From Methylobacterium dankookense (lineage in GTDB: Bacteria > Pseudomonadota > Alphaproteobacteria > Rhizobiales > Beijerinckiaceae): a stretch of DNA of 64,000 nt. The DNA lies in NCBI RefSeq assembly GCF_902141855.1, contig NZ_CABFVH010000003.1, positions 186,001 through 250,000 on the forward strand, written 5' to 3'. The notes beneath the pieces are model-generated. The model made no database searches and was not told where the DNA came from. It worked only from the letters and a program-made list of their open reading frames with translations. Each line of letters opens with the position of its first letter. Position 1 is the stretch's first letter. Positions 53,840 through 62,324 of this stretch are shown piece by piece. The position numbers were made by a program, and so were the translations under genes.

Positions 53840-54727
53840 TCAGACCAGGGCGTCGCGCTCCGCCTTCAGAAACCGGACGAGACGCTCGGCGAGGCTGCCC
53901 GCCGGGCGCCCGGCCGGGCGCAGCAGCATCGTCTCGATCGGCAATTCGGGCCGGAACGGCCGCAGCGCGATCGGGAGGCCGGAGAGCTCGCGGGCCGGCA
54001 GCGGATCGACGATGGCGAGGCCCAGCCCCTCGGCGACGAGGCCGCAGCGCGCGGCCGTGTACTGCGCCATGAGGGCGAAGCGGGGCGCGACGCCGGCCGC
54101 GGCGAAGGCCGCCTCGACCGCCTGCTGGAACGGGCCGGCGCCGCCCGAGATCAGCGGCTCGCCCGCGAGATCGCGTGGCCCGAGGCTGCGCCGGCGCGCG
54201 AGCGGGTGCCGCCGCGGCAGCGCGCAGACGGCACTCATGGTCAGGAACGGCTCGGCCTCGACGCCCGCATGGCCGGGGCGCGGCCGCGCCAGACCGAGGT
54301 CGCACTGGCCGGAGGCGGCCCAGGACCAGATCGTGTCCGGGCTCGGCACGTGGACCGAGACGCGCACGCCCGGGCATTCCGCGTCGAGCCGCCGGATGGC
54401 ACGGGGCAGCAGCCGCGCGGCCAGCGACGGCTGGCAGGCGACGCGCAGGGCGCCGGTACCGCGCTCCCGGATCGCGCGGGCGGCCTGACGCAGCTGGTCG
54501 AGCCCGGCATAGGTCTGCTCGACCTCGTGGGCGAAGGCCGCGCCTTCCGGGGTCGGGAGCGCGCTGCCATGGCCGCGCAGGAAGAGCGCGAAGCCGAGAT
54601 CGGCCTCGAGCTGCGCGATGGCCCGGCTGACATGCGGCTGCCCGATGCCGAGGGCGGCGGCCGCCCGGGTCATGCCGCCGTGCCGGATCACCGCCCGGAA
54701 GAGATCGAGATGGGCCGGGTTGATCAT
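53840..54727 (-). CDS. LysR-family transcriptional regulator
   Basis: The 295-residue protein has a winged helix at the N-terminus (LDLFRAVIRHGGMTRAAAAL, IGQPHVSRAIAQLEADLGF), then a substrate-binding-like domain (LRVACQPSLAARLLPRAIRR). It diverges from the DMT gene with 110 bp between starts, so it probably controls that exporter. Confidence 0.9.
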   Translation of the reverse strand: MINPAHLDLFRAVIRHGGMTRAAAALGIGQPHVSRAIAQLEADLGFALFLRGHGSALPTPEGAAFAHEVEQTYAGLDQLRQAARAIRERGTGALRVACQPSLAARLLPRAIRRLDAECPGVRVSVHVPSPDTIWSWAASGQCDLGLARPRPGHAGVEAEPFLTMSAVCALPRRHPLARRRSLGPRDLAGEPLISGGAGPFQQAVEAAFAAAGVAPRFALMAQYTAARCGLVAEGLGLAIVDPLPARELSGLPIALRPFRPELPIETMLLRPAGRPAGSLAERLVRFLKAERDALV

Positions 54728-54837
54728 GCCTCATCCGCATGGAAACAGGCAGGAAGCGCATTTGACGGCATGGGCCGCGGATGGTTGTCAAGGCGCGACG
54801 GGGCAGCGCCCCGGGTCATGCGACGGGTCCGCCGCCG

Positions 54838-55284
54838 ATGCTCAACCTTCTCCTGCCCGCAGGCCTCGCGATGCTCGCAGGCGTAAGCCTCGTCGTGCAG
54901 CAATTGCTCAACGCGAACCTGCGCGCCGCCCTGAATTCGGCCGCGTGGTCGGGCTTCGTCAGCTATCTCGCCGGGCTCGCCTGCATGGCGCTCCTCGCCG
55001 CCGCCTTGCGCGATCCCGTGCCGGCCGCGAGCGTGGCGGCACGTCTGCCCTGGTGGGCCTGGAGCGGCGGCGTGTTCGGCGCGCTGTTCGTGGGCCTCGC
55101 CATCTACCTCGTGCCGCAACTGGGCGCGGCGACCTTCATCGCCCTGCTCGTGGCGGGGCAGATGCTCGGCTCGATGGCGGCCGACCATGTCGGCCTGCTC
55201 GGGCTGGCGCAGCGGCCGGTCGACCTCCCGCGCCTCGTCGGCGCCGCCCTGCTCGTCGGCGGCGTCGTGCTGATCCGGCGGTAG
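54838..55284 (+). CDS. DMT-family inner-membrane exporter, YdcZ/DUF606 type
   Basis: ATG 54838, 148 residues, four or five hydrophobic segments (LNLLLPAGLAMLAGVSLVVQ, SGFVSYLAGLACMALLAAAL, GGVFGALFVGLAIYLVPQLG, ATFIALLVAGQMLGSMAADH). LVVQQLLNANLR at the end of the first helix is the family feature. Half-size drug/metabolite transporters of this type work as dimers. It is divergent from the LysR gene. Confidence 0.88.
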   Translation: MLNLLLPAGLAMLAGVSLVVQQLLNANLRAALNSAAWSGFVSYLAGLACMALLAAALRDPVPAASVAARLPWWAWSGGVFGALFVGLAIYLVPQLGAATFIALLVAGQMLGSMAADHVGLLGLAQRPVDLPRLVGAALLVGGVVLIRR

Positions 55285-55290
55285 ATCCCG

Positions 55291-55390
55291 GGCTTCCAAA
55301 GGGATCATCCCTTTGGCGGGGTGCCGGGGCAGAGCCCCGGCGTTCTCCAGGGCTTTGCCCTGGACCCACGAAAGGGATGATCCCTTTCGA
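55291..55390 (+). repeat. Triple-hairpin repeat, copy C (diverged, ~100 bp)
   Basis: Same orientation and architecture as copy B: CCAAAGGGATCATCCCTTTGG, a central stem (GGGGCAGAGCCCC), and a CGAAAGGGATGATCCCTTTCG hairpin. It fills the 117-bp gap between the DMT gene and the convergent oligopeptidase gene. It differs mostly in the central stem. Confidence 0.85.
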
Positions 55391-55401
55391 ACCCCCCGAT
55401 C

Positions 55402-57546
55402 TCAGGCCTTGCCGACGGCCCGCAGCGCGAAGCCGTAGATCAGGCCGACCTCCTCCAGGCGGTCGAAGCGGCCGGCGGCGCCGCCATGGCCGGCCTCCAT
55501 GTTGATGCGCAGCAGCACCGGCCCGCCGCCCGTCATGGTGGCGCGGAGCTTCGCCACCCATTTCGCCGGCTCCCAATAGGTCACGCGCGGGTCGGTGAGG
55601 CCGCCGAGCGCCAGGATCGCCGGATAGTCCTTGGCCGCCACGTTGTCGTAGGGCGAGTAGGACAGGATGGTCTCGAAGGCCGTCTCGCTCTCGGCCGGGT
55701 TGCCCCATTCGGGCCATTCGGGCGGGGTCAGCGGCAGGTCGCCGTCGAGCATGGTGTTGAGCACGTCGACGAAGGGCACGTCGGCGACGATGCCGGCGAA
55801 CAGCTCCGGCGCGAGGTTGGCCACCGCCCCCATCAGCATGCCGCCGGCGCTGCCGCCATGGGCCACGATGCGCTTCGGCGCGGTGTAGCCCGCCCCGATC
55901 AGGGCCTGGGCGCAGGCCACGAAATCGCTGAAGGTGTTGGGCTTCTTCTCGCGCTTGCCGTCGAGGTACCAGCGCCAGCCCTTCTCCGTGCCGCCGCGGA
56001 CATGGGCGATGGCGTAGACGAAGCCGCGGTCCACCAGCGAGAGCAGGTTGGTGCGGAAGCCCGCCGGCATCAGCGTGCCGTAGGAGCCGTAGCCGTAGAG
56101 GAGCAGCGGCGCCGTGCCGTCGATCGGGCAGTCGCGCCGGTGCAGGAGCGAGATCGGCACCTGCTCGCCGTCGGGCGCGGTCGCGAACAGGCGCCGCGTG
56201 ACGTAGGCCGCCGGATCGTGCCCGCTCGGCACGGCCTGGCGCTTGCGCAGGGTCCGCTCGCGGCTGACGCAATCGTAGTCCCAGGTCTCGGCCGGCGTCG
56301 TCATCGAGGAATAGACGAAGCGGATCGTTGCCGTGTCGAAGGCGTGACCCGGCTGCAGGCCGAGGGAATAGGCCTCCTCCGCGAAGGCGACGGGGTGCTC
56401 CTCCCCCGTGCCGAGGTCGCGCACGATGATGCGCGGCCGGGCGTTCTCGATCTCGAGGCGCACGAGGTGGTTCGCGATCGGGTGCAGGTGGCGGATCATC
56501 ACGCCCGCGCGGTGGGGCACGAGATCGCGCCAATGCGCGCGGCCAGGCGTGGCGAGCGGCGCGGTGACGATCTTGAAGTCCTCGGCCCCGTCCGCGTTGG
56601 TGAGGATGTAGAGGTCCCCGCTCCGGTGCTCGACGGAGTAGATCAGCAGCGGCTCGCGCGGCTGCACCACCGTGAGCTTGGCCGCTGGGTCGTGCCGGTC
56701 GAGGAGGTGGATTTCCGCCGTCTCGTGGTCGCTCGCGGTGACGGCGAGGAAGGCGCCGGACTGCGTCTCGCCGATATGCACGAAGAAGCCGGCATCGCGC
56801 TCCACGTAGACGGTCTCGTCCGCGTCCTGCCCGGTGCCGACCCGGTGGCGCATCACCTTGGCCGGTCGGTGGTTGGCGTCCACCGCGACGTACCAGAAGC
56901 TCTGCCCGTCGCCCGCCCAGATCGCCTCGCCCGAGGTCGCCTCGACCCGGTCGTCGAGGTCGGCGCCGGTGGCGAGGTCGCGCACGCGGATCGTGTAGAG
57001 CTCGGAGCCCTTGGTATCGACGCTCCAGGCGAGGCGGCCGTGGTCGTCGGCATGGACCGCCGCGGCGATCTCGAAGAAGGCGAGGCCCTCGCCCTCCCGG
57101 TCGCCGTCGATCAGGATCTGCTCGGCCGCCTCGTCGCCGAGGTCGTCGGGGGCGCCGGGCGCGCGCGACTCGCTCCGCGGCCGGCGGCAGACGAGCGGGT
57201 GCTGCCCGCCCTCGCGGTGGCGCGTGTAGTAGGCGAAGGGCCCGTCGGGCTCCGGCACGCCGCTGTCGTCCTCGCGGATGCGCCCGCGCATCTCGGCCAC
57301 CAGGGTCTTGCGCAGGGCGGCGTCGCCCGCGAGCGCGGCCTCCGCATAGGCGTTCTCCGCGCGCAGATAGGCGGCGATGTCCTCGGGCAGCGCGGCCGGG
57401 TCCTTCAGCACCGCCTGCCAGTTCTCGGCCTTCAACCAGGCGTAGTCATCGCCGAGCTGCCGCCCGCGAACCGTGAAGGCGTGCGGCCGGATCTCGGCGA
57501 CCGGCGGATCGGAGGGGCGGGGAAAGGCTGCGGGGTCTGACGCCAT
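55402..57546 (-). CDS. Oligopeptidase B (S9A serine peptidase)
   Basis: About 714 residues from ATG 57546 (a GTG lies one codon earlier). The N-terminal half is a beta-propeller (RSGDLYILTNADGAEDFKIV and similar). The catalytic domain has the nucleophile Ser in VAHGGSAGGMLMGAVANLAP, the Asp region GLTDPRVTYWEP, and the His in NMEAGHGGAAGRFD. It cleaves small peptides after Arg/Lys in the cytoplasm. Confidence 0.93.
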   Translation of the reverse strand: MASDPAAFPRPSDPPVAEIRPHAFTVRGRQLGDDYAWLKAENWQAVLKDPAALPEDIAAYLRAENAYAEAALAGDAALRKTLVAEMRGRIREDDSGVPEPDGPFAYYTRHREGGQHPLVCRRPRSESRAPGAPDDLGDEAAEQILIDGDREGEGLAFFEIAAAVHADDHGRLAWSVDTKGSELYTIRVRDLATGADLDDRVEATSGEAIWAGDGQSFWYVAVDANHRPAKVMRHRVGTGQDADETVYVERDAGFFVHIGETQSGAFLAVTASDHETAEIHLLDRHDPAAKLTVVQPREPLLIYSVEHRSGDLYILTNADGAEDFKIVTAPLATPGRAHWRDLVPHRAGVMIRHLHPIANHLVRLEIENARPRIIVRDLGTGEEHPVAFAEEAYSLGLQPGHAFDTATIRFVYSSMTTPAETWDYDCVSRERTLRKRQAVPSGHDPAAYVTRRLFATAPDGEQVPISLLHRRDCPIDGTAPLLLYGYGSYGTLMPAGFRTNLLSLVDRGFVYAIAHVRGGTEKGWRWYLDGKREKKPNTFSDFVACAQALIGAGYTAPKRIVAHGGSAGGMLMGAVANLAPELFAGIVADVPFVDVLNTMLDGDLPLTPPEWPEWGNPAESETAFETILSYSPYDNVAAKDYPAILALGGLTDPRVTYWEPAKWVAKLRATMTGGGPVLLRINMEAGHGGAAGRFDRLEEVGLIYGFALRAVGKA

Positions 57547-58099
57547 CACACTCGTCTTCCGAAAGCTCTGGAACGGGCTCTTAGAGCCGTTCCCGATCGC
57601 GTTGCAATCGGCACCAGCTCCAAGCTCTTCCCCGAGCTCCGTTGTAACGCGCTCTCCTTCACCGAACCGGCCTCCACCTTGGCTTTAAGAGCGCTCCAGG
57701 TTCGCGTGGCGGCTGCGCCGAAGATGTCCGCCCAGACCGGCCCCCCGCGGCCGCCGCGGGGCAGGATCCGGTCGCCGGATCGCGCCGCCGGCCGGCTGCC
57801 GGCTTCAACCTTGGATACACACCAATAAGTTGTGAAACGATTTCAGATAGATATACGAAATCGATGCAAGAGGCCAGCAAGTCCACAGAACGTATCCGAT
57901 TGAAGCTCAATGGTCTTGCGACCGCAATTTGGATGTCATAGAGAAATGTCGTGGCGTGAGGGGCGCCACACAATGAAAAGCAATCAGCGGGCGCGATCGG
58001 CGCGACGCATCGCGGCGGCGCGACGTACAGACCTGGCCGGCCTCGACAGCCGGAACCGGGCGATTCCGCCCGCCTCGCGTCTAGAGGACCTGCATCGTC
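57547..58099 (+). other. 553-bp gene-free interval before the second mucR
   Basis: It holds two repeat-like stretches: a hairpin GGAACGGGCTC/GAGCCGTTCC with one bulged base (57571-57594), and a diverged copy (~57648-57692) of the hairpin at 35695-35735. From 57820 to 57965 the DNA is AT-rich (AGATAGATATACGAAATC), a probable MucR autoregulatory region. No gene was seen. Confidence 0.5.
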
Positions 58100-58534
58100 A
58101 TGACCGAACATCACAGTGCGGCCGAGTACATAGAGCTCGCGGCCGAGATCGTCTCGGCCTACATCAGCAACAACCCCGTCCCGCCCGGCGAGGTCGCGCC
58201 CCTGATCGGCCGCGTGCACGCGGCCCTGGCGGGGCTCGGGAGCACCCAGCCGGAGGCGAAGGCCCCGGCCGAGCCGCAGCAGCCGGCGGTGCCGATCAAG
58301 AAATCCGTTACGGCCGAATACATCGTCTGCCTGGAAGATGGGCGGAGCTTCAAGTCGCTCAAGCGCCATCTGCGGGCGAAGTACGACATGAGCCCCGAGC
58401 AGTACCGCGCCAAGTGGGGCCTGCCCTCCGACTACCCGATGGTGGCGCCGAACTACGCCAAGGCGCGCTCCGACCTCGCCAAGGCGATCGGCCTCGGCCA
58501 GGTCCGCGGCGGCGCCTACGACGCGGCGGCCTGA
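58100..58534 (+). CDS. MucR/Ros-family regulator with incomplete zinc site
   Basis: 144 residues. Same layout as the protein at 49918: AEYIELAAEIVSAYISNNPV, then SVTAEYIVCLEDGRSFKSLK, then KYDMSPEQYRAKWGLPSDYP. Zinc positions read C77, D80, H90, Y95, so two of four Ros ligands are missing. MucR family members act as global repressors of exopolysaccharide, motility and virulence-like genes, binding AT-rich T-A steps. Two near-duplicates in 8 kb suggest a past duplication. It is upstream of the DUF6456 gene. Confidence 0.9.
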   Translation: MTEHHSAAEYIELAAEIVSAYISNNPVPPGEVAPLIGRVHAALAGLGSTQPEAKAPAEPQQPAVPIKKSVTAEYIVCLEDGRSFKSLKRHLRAKYDMSPEQYRAKWGLPSDYPMVAPNYAKARSDLAKAIGLGQVRGGAYDAAA

Positions 58535-58683
58535 GCGCCCCCGGGACCGTGCCCGGTCGCAGGATCGGGCACGGCTGGCGCGGCCGGCGCCCGGAACTGC
58601 CCCGCCCCATACTCTCGGTGCAGCGGGACGGTGGATAACTCGGATGCGTCAAGTCTTGACATAGGATCATTTTCTGGAAACCT

Positions 58684-59556
58684 ATGATGGTAGACTGCGC
58701 GCCCGTTTCGGAACAAATCATGAACAAACCTCTGCGCCACCCGCTCCGCACCCCGACCGCGCCGGCGGAGGCCGTCCTCGGCCGGGCGGCGGAGCGCCTG
58801 CTCGCCGGCCTCGGCCGCGACGGCGCCTACGCCCTCGCCGATCCCCTCGACCGGGCGACGCTGATCCTGCGGGCCGGAGCGGACGGCCTCTCGCTGGGGG
58901 CGGGCCGCTTCCCGGCCGAGGCGGGCCGCAGCCTCGTCGCCGCCGACCTCGCCGAGGAGCGCGGGCCGCGGCGCCATCTCGTCCTCAGCGCGGCCGGTCG
59001 CGCCCGGCTGCGCCGCCGCGGCGCGGGGCCGGAGACCGGCTACCTGGCCCAGCACCTGGAGCTGACGGAGGAGAGCGACGGCCCGGTGCGCCGGTTGCGC
59101 GATGCCGCCGAGAGCCCGATCGCCTGGATGGCGCGCCGGCGCGGCAGCGACGGGCAGCCGCTCCTCGATGCCGCCTCCTTCGAGGCGGGCGAGCGCCTGC
59201 GGCGCGACCTGACCACGGCGCAGATGACCCCGCGCATGGGCGTGGACTGGGGCGCGGTGCGGGTGGACGGCTCGGGCCCGCGCGATCCGGCGAGCGCCTC
59301 CGACGCGGTGATCGCCGCGCGCCAGCGCGTGCGCGCGGCCCTCGACGCGGTCGGCGGCGAGCTCAGCGGCCTGCTGATCGACCTGTGCGGCCACCTGATG
59401 GGCCTGGAGCGCATCGAGGCGGAGCGGCGCTGGCCGGCCCGCTCGGCCAAGGTGGTGGCGCGCATCGCGCTCGCCCGCCTCGCCGCGCATTACGGCCTGG
59501 AGCGGCAGGCGACCGGCCCGGAGAGCGCGCGGATGCGCCTGTGGCGGGACAGCTGA
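58684..59556 (+). CDS. DUF6456-domain protein, possible replication- or transcription-related
   Basis: The 290-residue protein has an N-terminal helix-turn-helix-like segment and a C-terminal DUF6456-type domain (LTTAQMTPRMGVDWGAVRVD, then LSGLLIDLCGHLMGLERIEA). The name comes from my memory of this neighbourhood. The start is uncertain: ATG 58684 and 58720 both fit. It converges with sufE, with only 3 bp between the two stops. Confidence 0.6.
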   Translation: MMVDCAPVSEQIMNKPLRHPLRTPTAPAEAVLGRAAERLLAGLGRDGAYALADPLDRATLILRAGADGLSLGAGRFPAEAGRSLVAADLAEERGPRRHLVLSAAGRARLRRRGAGPETGYLAQHLELTEESDGPVRRLRDAAESPIAWMARRRGSDGQPLLDAASFEAGERLRRDLTTAQMTPRMGVDWGAVRVDGSGPRDPASASDAVIAARQRVRAALDAVGGELSGLLIDLCGHLMGLERIEAERRWPARSAKVVARIALARLAAHYGLERQATGPESARMRLWRDS

Positions 59557-59559
59557 AGT

Positions 59560-59982
59560 CTAGGCCGCGAGCCGCACCGCGTCCCGATGGATGCGGTCGG
59601 CCATGGCGCGCACGCCGTTCGAGCGCTGCGGCGTCAGGTGCTCGCCGAGGCCGAGCCGGGTGTAGAGGGCGAAGGCGTCGGTCTCGGCGGCATCCTTCGG
59701 GGTCTTGCCGTCGAACAGCGCGATCATCAGCGCGACGAGGCCGCGCACGATATGCGCGTCGCTGTCGCCGCGCAGGTGCAGGCGCGGATCCGGCCCGGAC
59801 CGGTCGACGGAGAGATCGAGCCAGACCTGGCTGGCGCAGCCCTGGACCTTGTTGGCCTCGGCATGCAGCGCCGCATCGGCCGGCGGCAGGGCGCGCCCGA
59901 GCTCGATCAGGTAGCGGTAACGCTCTTCCCAATCCTCGATGAACTCGAAATTCTCGATGATGGTCGCAATGGGGGGAAGCAT
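59560..59982 (-). CDS. sufE: SufE-family sulfur acceptor
   Basis: ATG 59982, 140 residues; the frame extends upstream, but MLPPIATIIENFEFIEDWEE is the family start. The active-site Cys is in NKVQGCASQVWLDLSVD (C48-like). SufE accepts persulfide from SufS and hands it to the SufBCD scaffold for Fe-S assembly. It diverges from the tRNA-Arg with 122 bp between. Confidence 0.93.
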   Translation of the reverse strand: MLPPIATIIENFEFIEDWEERYRYLIELGRALPPADAALHAEANKVQGCASQVWLDLSVDRSGPDPRLHLRGDSDAHIVRGLVALMIALFDGKTPKDAAETDAFALYTRLGLGEHLTPQRSNGVRAMADRIHRDAVRLAA

Positions 59983-60104
59983 GCCGGGGCTTTTCGGATC
60001 TTGTGCGGAATCAACGCCGATATAGGCGCTCGGTCCCGCCGAAGCGACCCGGGGGCGCCCCACCCTTGACCGCAGCCGGCCCGCATGGCTTCTGGTCCCC
60101 GCCC

Positions 60105-60181
60105 GGCCCCGTAGCTCAGCTGGATAGAGCAGCCGCCTTCTAAGCGGCAGGTCGTAGGTTCGAGCCCTACCGGGGTCGCCA
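60105..60181 (+). tRNA. tRNA-Arg (anticodon UCU)
   Basis: 77 nt including an encoded CCA. The acceptor arm pairs GGCCCCG with CGGGGTC (one G-T). The anticodon stem GCCGC/GCGGC encloses the loop CTTCTAA with anticodon TCT at 60139-60141. The T-arm GTAGG-TTCGAGC-CCTAC is canonical. It reads AGA codons. It sits at the boundary between conserved genes and an accessory segment, and its 3' end is a plausible integration site. Confidence 0.96.
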
Positions 60182-60189
60182 GCAATTAG

Positions 60190-60219
60190 CCCGCCCAGTC
60201 AATGACTTGGCGGGTTTTT
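60190..60219 (+). terminator. Rho-independent terminator of tRNA-Arg
   Basis: CCCGCCCAGTC pairs with GACTTGGCGGG with one mismatch, then TTTTT. It starts 9 bp after the tRNA's CCA. This is the clearest classical terminator in the window. Confidence 0.85.
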
Positions 60220-60276
60220 CATTGCCCAAAACGTGTTCCAGCCGGCTTGCGACACGTTGCAATACGCCCTCTGCTT

Positions 60277-60654
60277 TTACAATGAGTCACGCCAGGGCCT
60301 CGGCGGCTCCGTGCAACACGGATCGAACACGGGACGGCCCTGAAGTTCGGACAGCCTGACCTCGATCCGAGCCTCTTCTGCGCGATCATCGATCCACCTC
60401 GCGAGGTCGACCAGAGCGACGTGCTTGGCGCACCGGGGACTCGCATCAATCCGCACAAGCGGCAGGGTGATGCGGCCCGCTGAGATTAGCCGCACGAGCT
60501 TCTCTGCCGTGTGGTGCGAGAAGAAGTCCCGGGCGACCCGCTCGATCGGCAGCAGCGGGCGGAAGCCATAGAGGGCGACCAGCAAGAAGGTGGTGCGAAC
60601 CATCGGCGCGTCGCGCGGCTCGGCGGCCGCCTCCGCACGCTGTGCCTGCCTCAT
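60277..60654 (-). CDS. PrtN-like regulator, second of a tandem pair
   Basis: ATG 60654 overlaps the stop of the upstream paralogue (ATGA), giving 125 residues; an internal ATG at 60603 (MVRTTFLLVAL) would remove a 17-residue extension. PrtN-family features: PLLPIERVARDFFSHHTAEK, LVRLISAGRITLPLVRID, then KHVALVDLARWIDDRAEEAR. About 30 extra residues with two Cys follow. PrtN activates pyocin genes in Pseudomonas; in other bacteria the family occurs in prophage-like or accessory DNA. Confidence 0.75.
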   Translation of the reverse strand: MRQAQRAEAAAEPRDAPMVRTTFLLVALYGFRPLLPIERVARDFFSHHTAEKLVRLISAGRITLPLVRIDASPRCAKHVALVDLARWIDDRAEEARIEVRLSELQGRPVFDPCCTEPPRPWRDSL

Positions 60655-60914
60655 CCGCACAGCTGCTGGCATTCCTTTCGGGCGGCCTCTATGCGTCGAT
60701 CCAGATACGCTGCCAGATCGACCAGCGCGACGCCCTTGGCGCATCGTGGGTTCTTGTCCATCCGGACCAACGGTAGGTCGAGTTCGCCGGCCGATATCTT
60801 GCGGACGAGATTTTCGGGCGAAAGGTGCGAGAAGAAGTCCCTGGCGACCCACTCTACCGGAATCAGCGGCCGGGCCTCGTACATCGCCATGAGCAGGAAG
60901 CTGGTTTGGACCAT
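60651..60914 (-). CDS. PrtN-like regulator, first of a tandem pair
   Basis: ATG 60914 with GGACGAGG upstream; 87 residues. MVQTSFLLMAMYEARPLIPV, then WVARDFFSHLSPENLVRKIS, and KGVALVDLAAYLDRRIEAAR match the pyocin-activator PrtN family end to end. It overlaps the second copy by 4 bp. The pair differs in details and so diverged after duplication. It lies on the strand opposite the tRNA-Arg. Confidence 0.8.
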   Translation of the reverse strand: MVQTSFLLMAMYEARPLIPVEWVARDFFSHLSPENLVRKISAGELDLPLVRMDKNPRCAKGVALVDLAAYLDRRIEAARKECQQLCG

Positions 60915-61251
60915 CTGCCTCGTCCTTTGATGGAACGCATCTCCCTGGCGCCATCCGGCAGCAAATCGGAGCCCGGCCGCGCCAAGGCCGAAGGCGCGGG
61001 CGATCCTTCCACTGACACATTCAAGGGAAGGGCCCAATCCAACACACCATTGCAGCCCCGGCGAGCCCCTCATCTGGCTCGCCCAATCCCGGACTGTTGC
61101 CTCGTCGTTCTAGGCAGGCTCTGGCCGGATCGGCGACACCATCGCCATGCAGACGCCGCTGGATGGGACGCGGAACGAGCACTGAGGGAGCTGCAATTCT
61201 GGCCATCCGCGAGGCTTTCTCAGAGCACCTGAAAGCGAAGGGCTATCTGAA

Positions 61252-61602
61252 GTGAGCGACGAGGCTAGCGTCTCTGAGCGCATGCCTGAGGTGCTGCGTC
61301 TCAGCGAGGCGTTGTCTCACCGAGTGCTCAATTCCTACCTTGCCGACGAGCCGATCCCCAAGGATCAGGCAACCGCGCCGATCAAAGCGGCGCAACTCTT
61401 ACGCGATACTGAAGTGCCCTGGCCTCCTATCCTTGAGCAGGCGCTGCACGAGGTGGTTGATCACGCGCGCCGGGCCAGGGCAGCTGCAGAAGCGCACGAG
61501 CATGAAGATGTAGAGGGCCAGGCAGGGCATGAAGGCTCAGCCAGCCTACTCCACTCGCTTCCGGTTCTGGGCAGATTGCTCGGCGGCGGTAAGCCGGATT
61601 GA
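61252..61602 (+). CDS. Small helical protein, first of a paralogous pair
   Basis: GTG 61252, 116 residues, predominantly helical with no known domain. It shares a skeleton with the next gene: M-x-EV near the N-terminus, LRDTEVPWPPILEQALHEVV and an Ala/Glu-rich helix. The start overlaps (GTGA) a 30-codon open frame from ATG 61163 (MGRGTSTEGAAILAIREAFS...) that could be a leader peptide or the end of a truncated gene. The function is unknown. Confidence 0.6.
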   Translation: MSDEASVSERMPEVLRLSEALSHRVLNSYLADEPIPKDQATAPIKAAQLLRDTEVPWPPILEQALHEVVDHARRARAAAEAHEHEDVEGQAGHEGSASLLHSLPVLGRLLGGGKPD

Positions 61603-61645
61603 TAACCTGCCTGCTCCGGTACCCGAATGCGAAAGGCGACCTAAA

Positions 61646-61909
61646 GTGACGGATGCGAGCGCGCAGCCTGACAAGATGGCTGAGGTCGCCGGGCTGGCGT
61701 CGGCGATTGCCGATCACATCTTGGCGCAGAACGCTGCAGGGACGCGGATCCCACCAGAGCAGTTCACGATGCTCGTACGAGCCGCCCGCATGCTCCTCGA
61801 CAATGGCGTGCTCTGGCCGCCCAATGTGGAGCACCTGATCATGGAGGTCGCCGAGCGGGTCGGGCAGGCCAAGGCGGCCTCAGAGGGCACTGTGGTCAGC
61901 GCAGAATGA
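61646..61909 (+). CDS. Small helical protein, second of a paralogous pair
   Basis: GTG 61646 (the frame is open further up), 87 residues: VTDASAQPDKMAEVAGLASA, then GTRIPPEQFTMLVRAARMLL and NGVLWPPNVEHLIMEVAERV. The arrangement IP...AA..L.D..V.WPP..E is shared with the previous gene. Its stop overlaps the ATG of the next gene (ATGA). Not recognised otherwise. Confidence 0.65.
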   Translation: MTDASAQPDKMAEVAGLASAIADHILAQNAAGTRIPPEQFTMLVRAARMLLDNGVLWPPNVEHLIMEVAERVGQAKAASEGTVVSAE

Positions 61910-62070
61910 GGATCGTCGTCGCGCGGGCACTGTCGCTGGCCGCAGCCCTCCTCGTCCTTGGCGCTGTGGAGTTCCTGAAGGAAATCAGGTGCCCTTACCC
62001 GGTTGAGGACTGTCTCCTCGCTGCGGTTGCCGCGACTGCCGTCATGATGCTGGCCGGCTCGTCAGCATGA
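61906..62070 (+). CDS. 54-residue two-pass membrane peptide
   Basis: ATG 61906 overlaps the preceding TGA, and the stop overlaps the next ATG, so it is coupled on both sides. It has a first hydrophobic segment (VVARALSLAAALLVLGAVEF), a short loop with two Cys (RCPYPVEDC), and a second segment (LLAAVAATAVMMLAGSSA). Too short for most gene finders. The function is unknown. Confidence 0.6.
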   Translation: MRIVVARALSLAAALLVLGAVEFLKEIRCPYPVEDCLLAAVAATAVMMLAGSSA

Positions 62071-62324
62071 AGAAGCACGGGCCAGAGACCTGCGAGGTGA
62101 AGGTCGGTGAGACTTGGCGCACAGCCACTCTCACTGAAGCCCAAGGTGTCTACGGGTACGCACCGAAGAGATGTCCAGCCTGCCACGGTCCGGTGTACGT
62201 CCTCGGCAGCTATGGGACCCGTCAGCAACTCCGGCTCACGCATCGCAGGTCGCACAGCGGATGCCCACTCTTGCCGCGATCCTTCTCTGGTACGGCCTCG
62301 ACACACCTGGATGCTGTATCATAG
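62067..62324 (+). CDS. Zinc-ribbon-like small protein
   Basis: ATG 62067 overlaps the preceding gene (ATGA); 85 residues. CPACHGPVYVLGSYGTRQQL with HRRSHSGCP downstream gives a possible Cys2-His/Cys metal site. The N-terminal half (VKVGETWRTATLTEAQGVYG) is polar. The last ~20 residues look poorly conserved. Function unknown; a DNA- or RNA-binding role is only a guess. Confidence 0.6.
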   Translation: MKKHGPETCEVKVGETWRTATLTEAQGVYGYAPKRCPACHGPVYVLGSYGTRQQLRLTHRRSHSGCPLLPRSFSGTASTHLDAVS

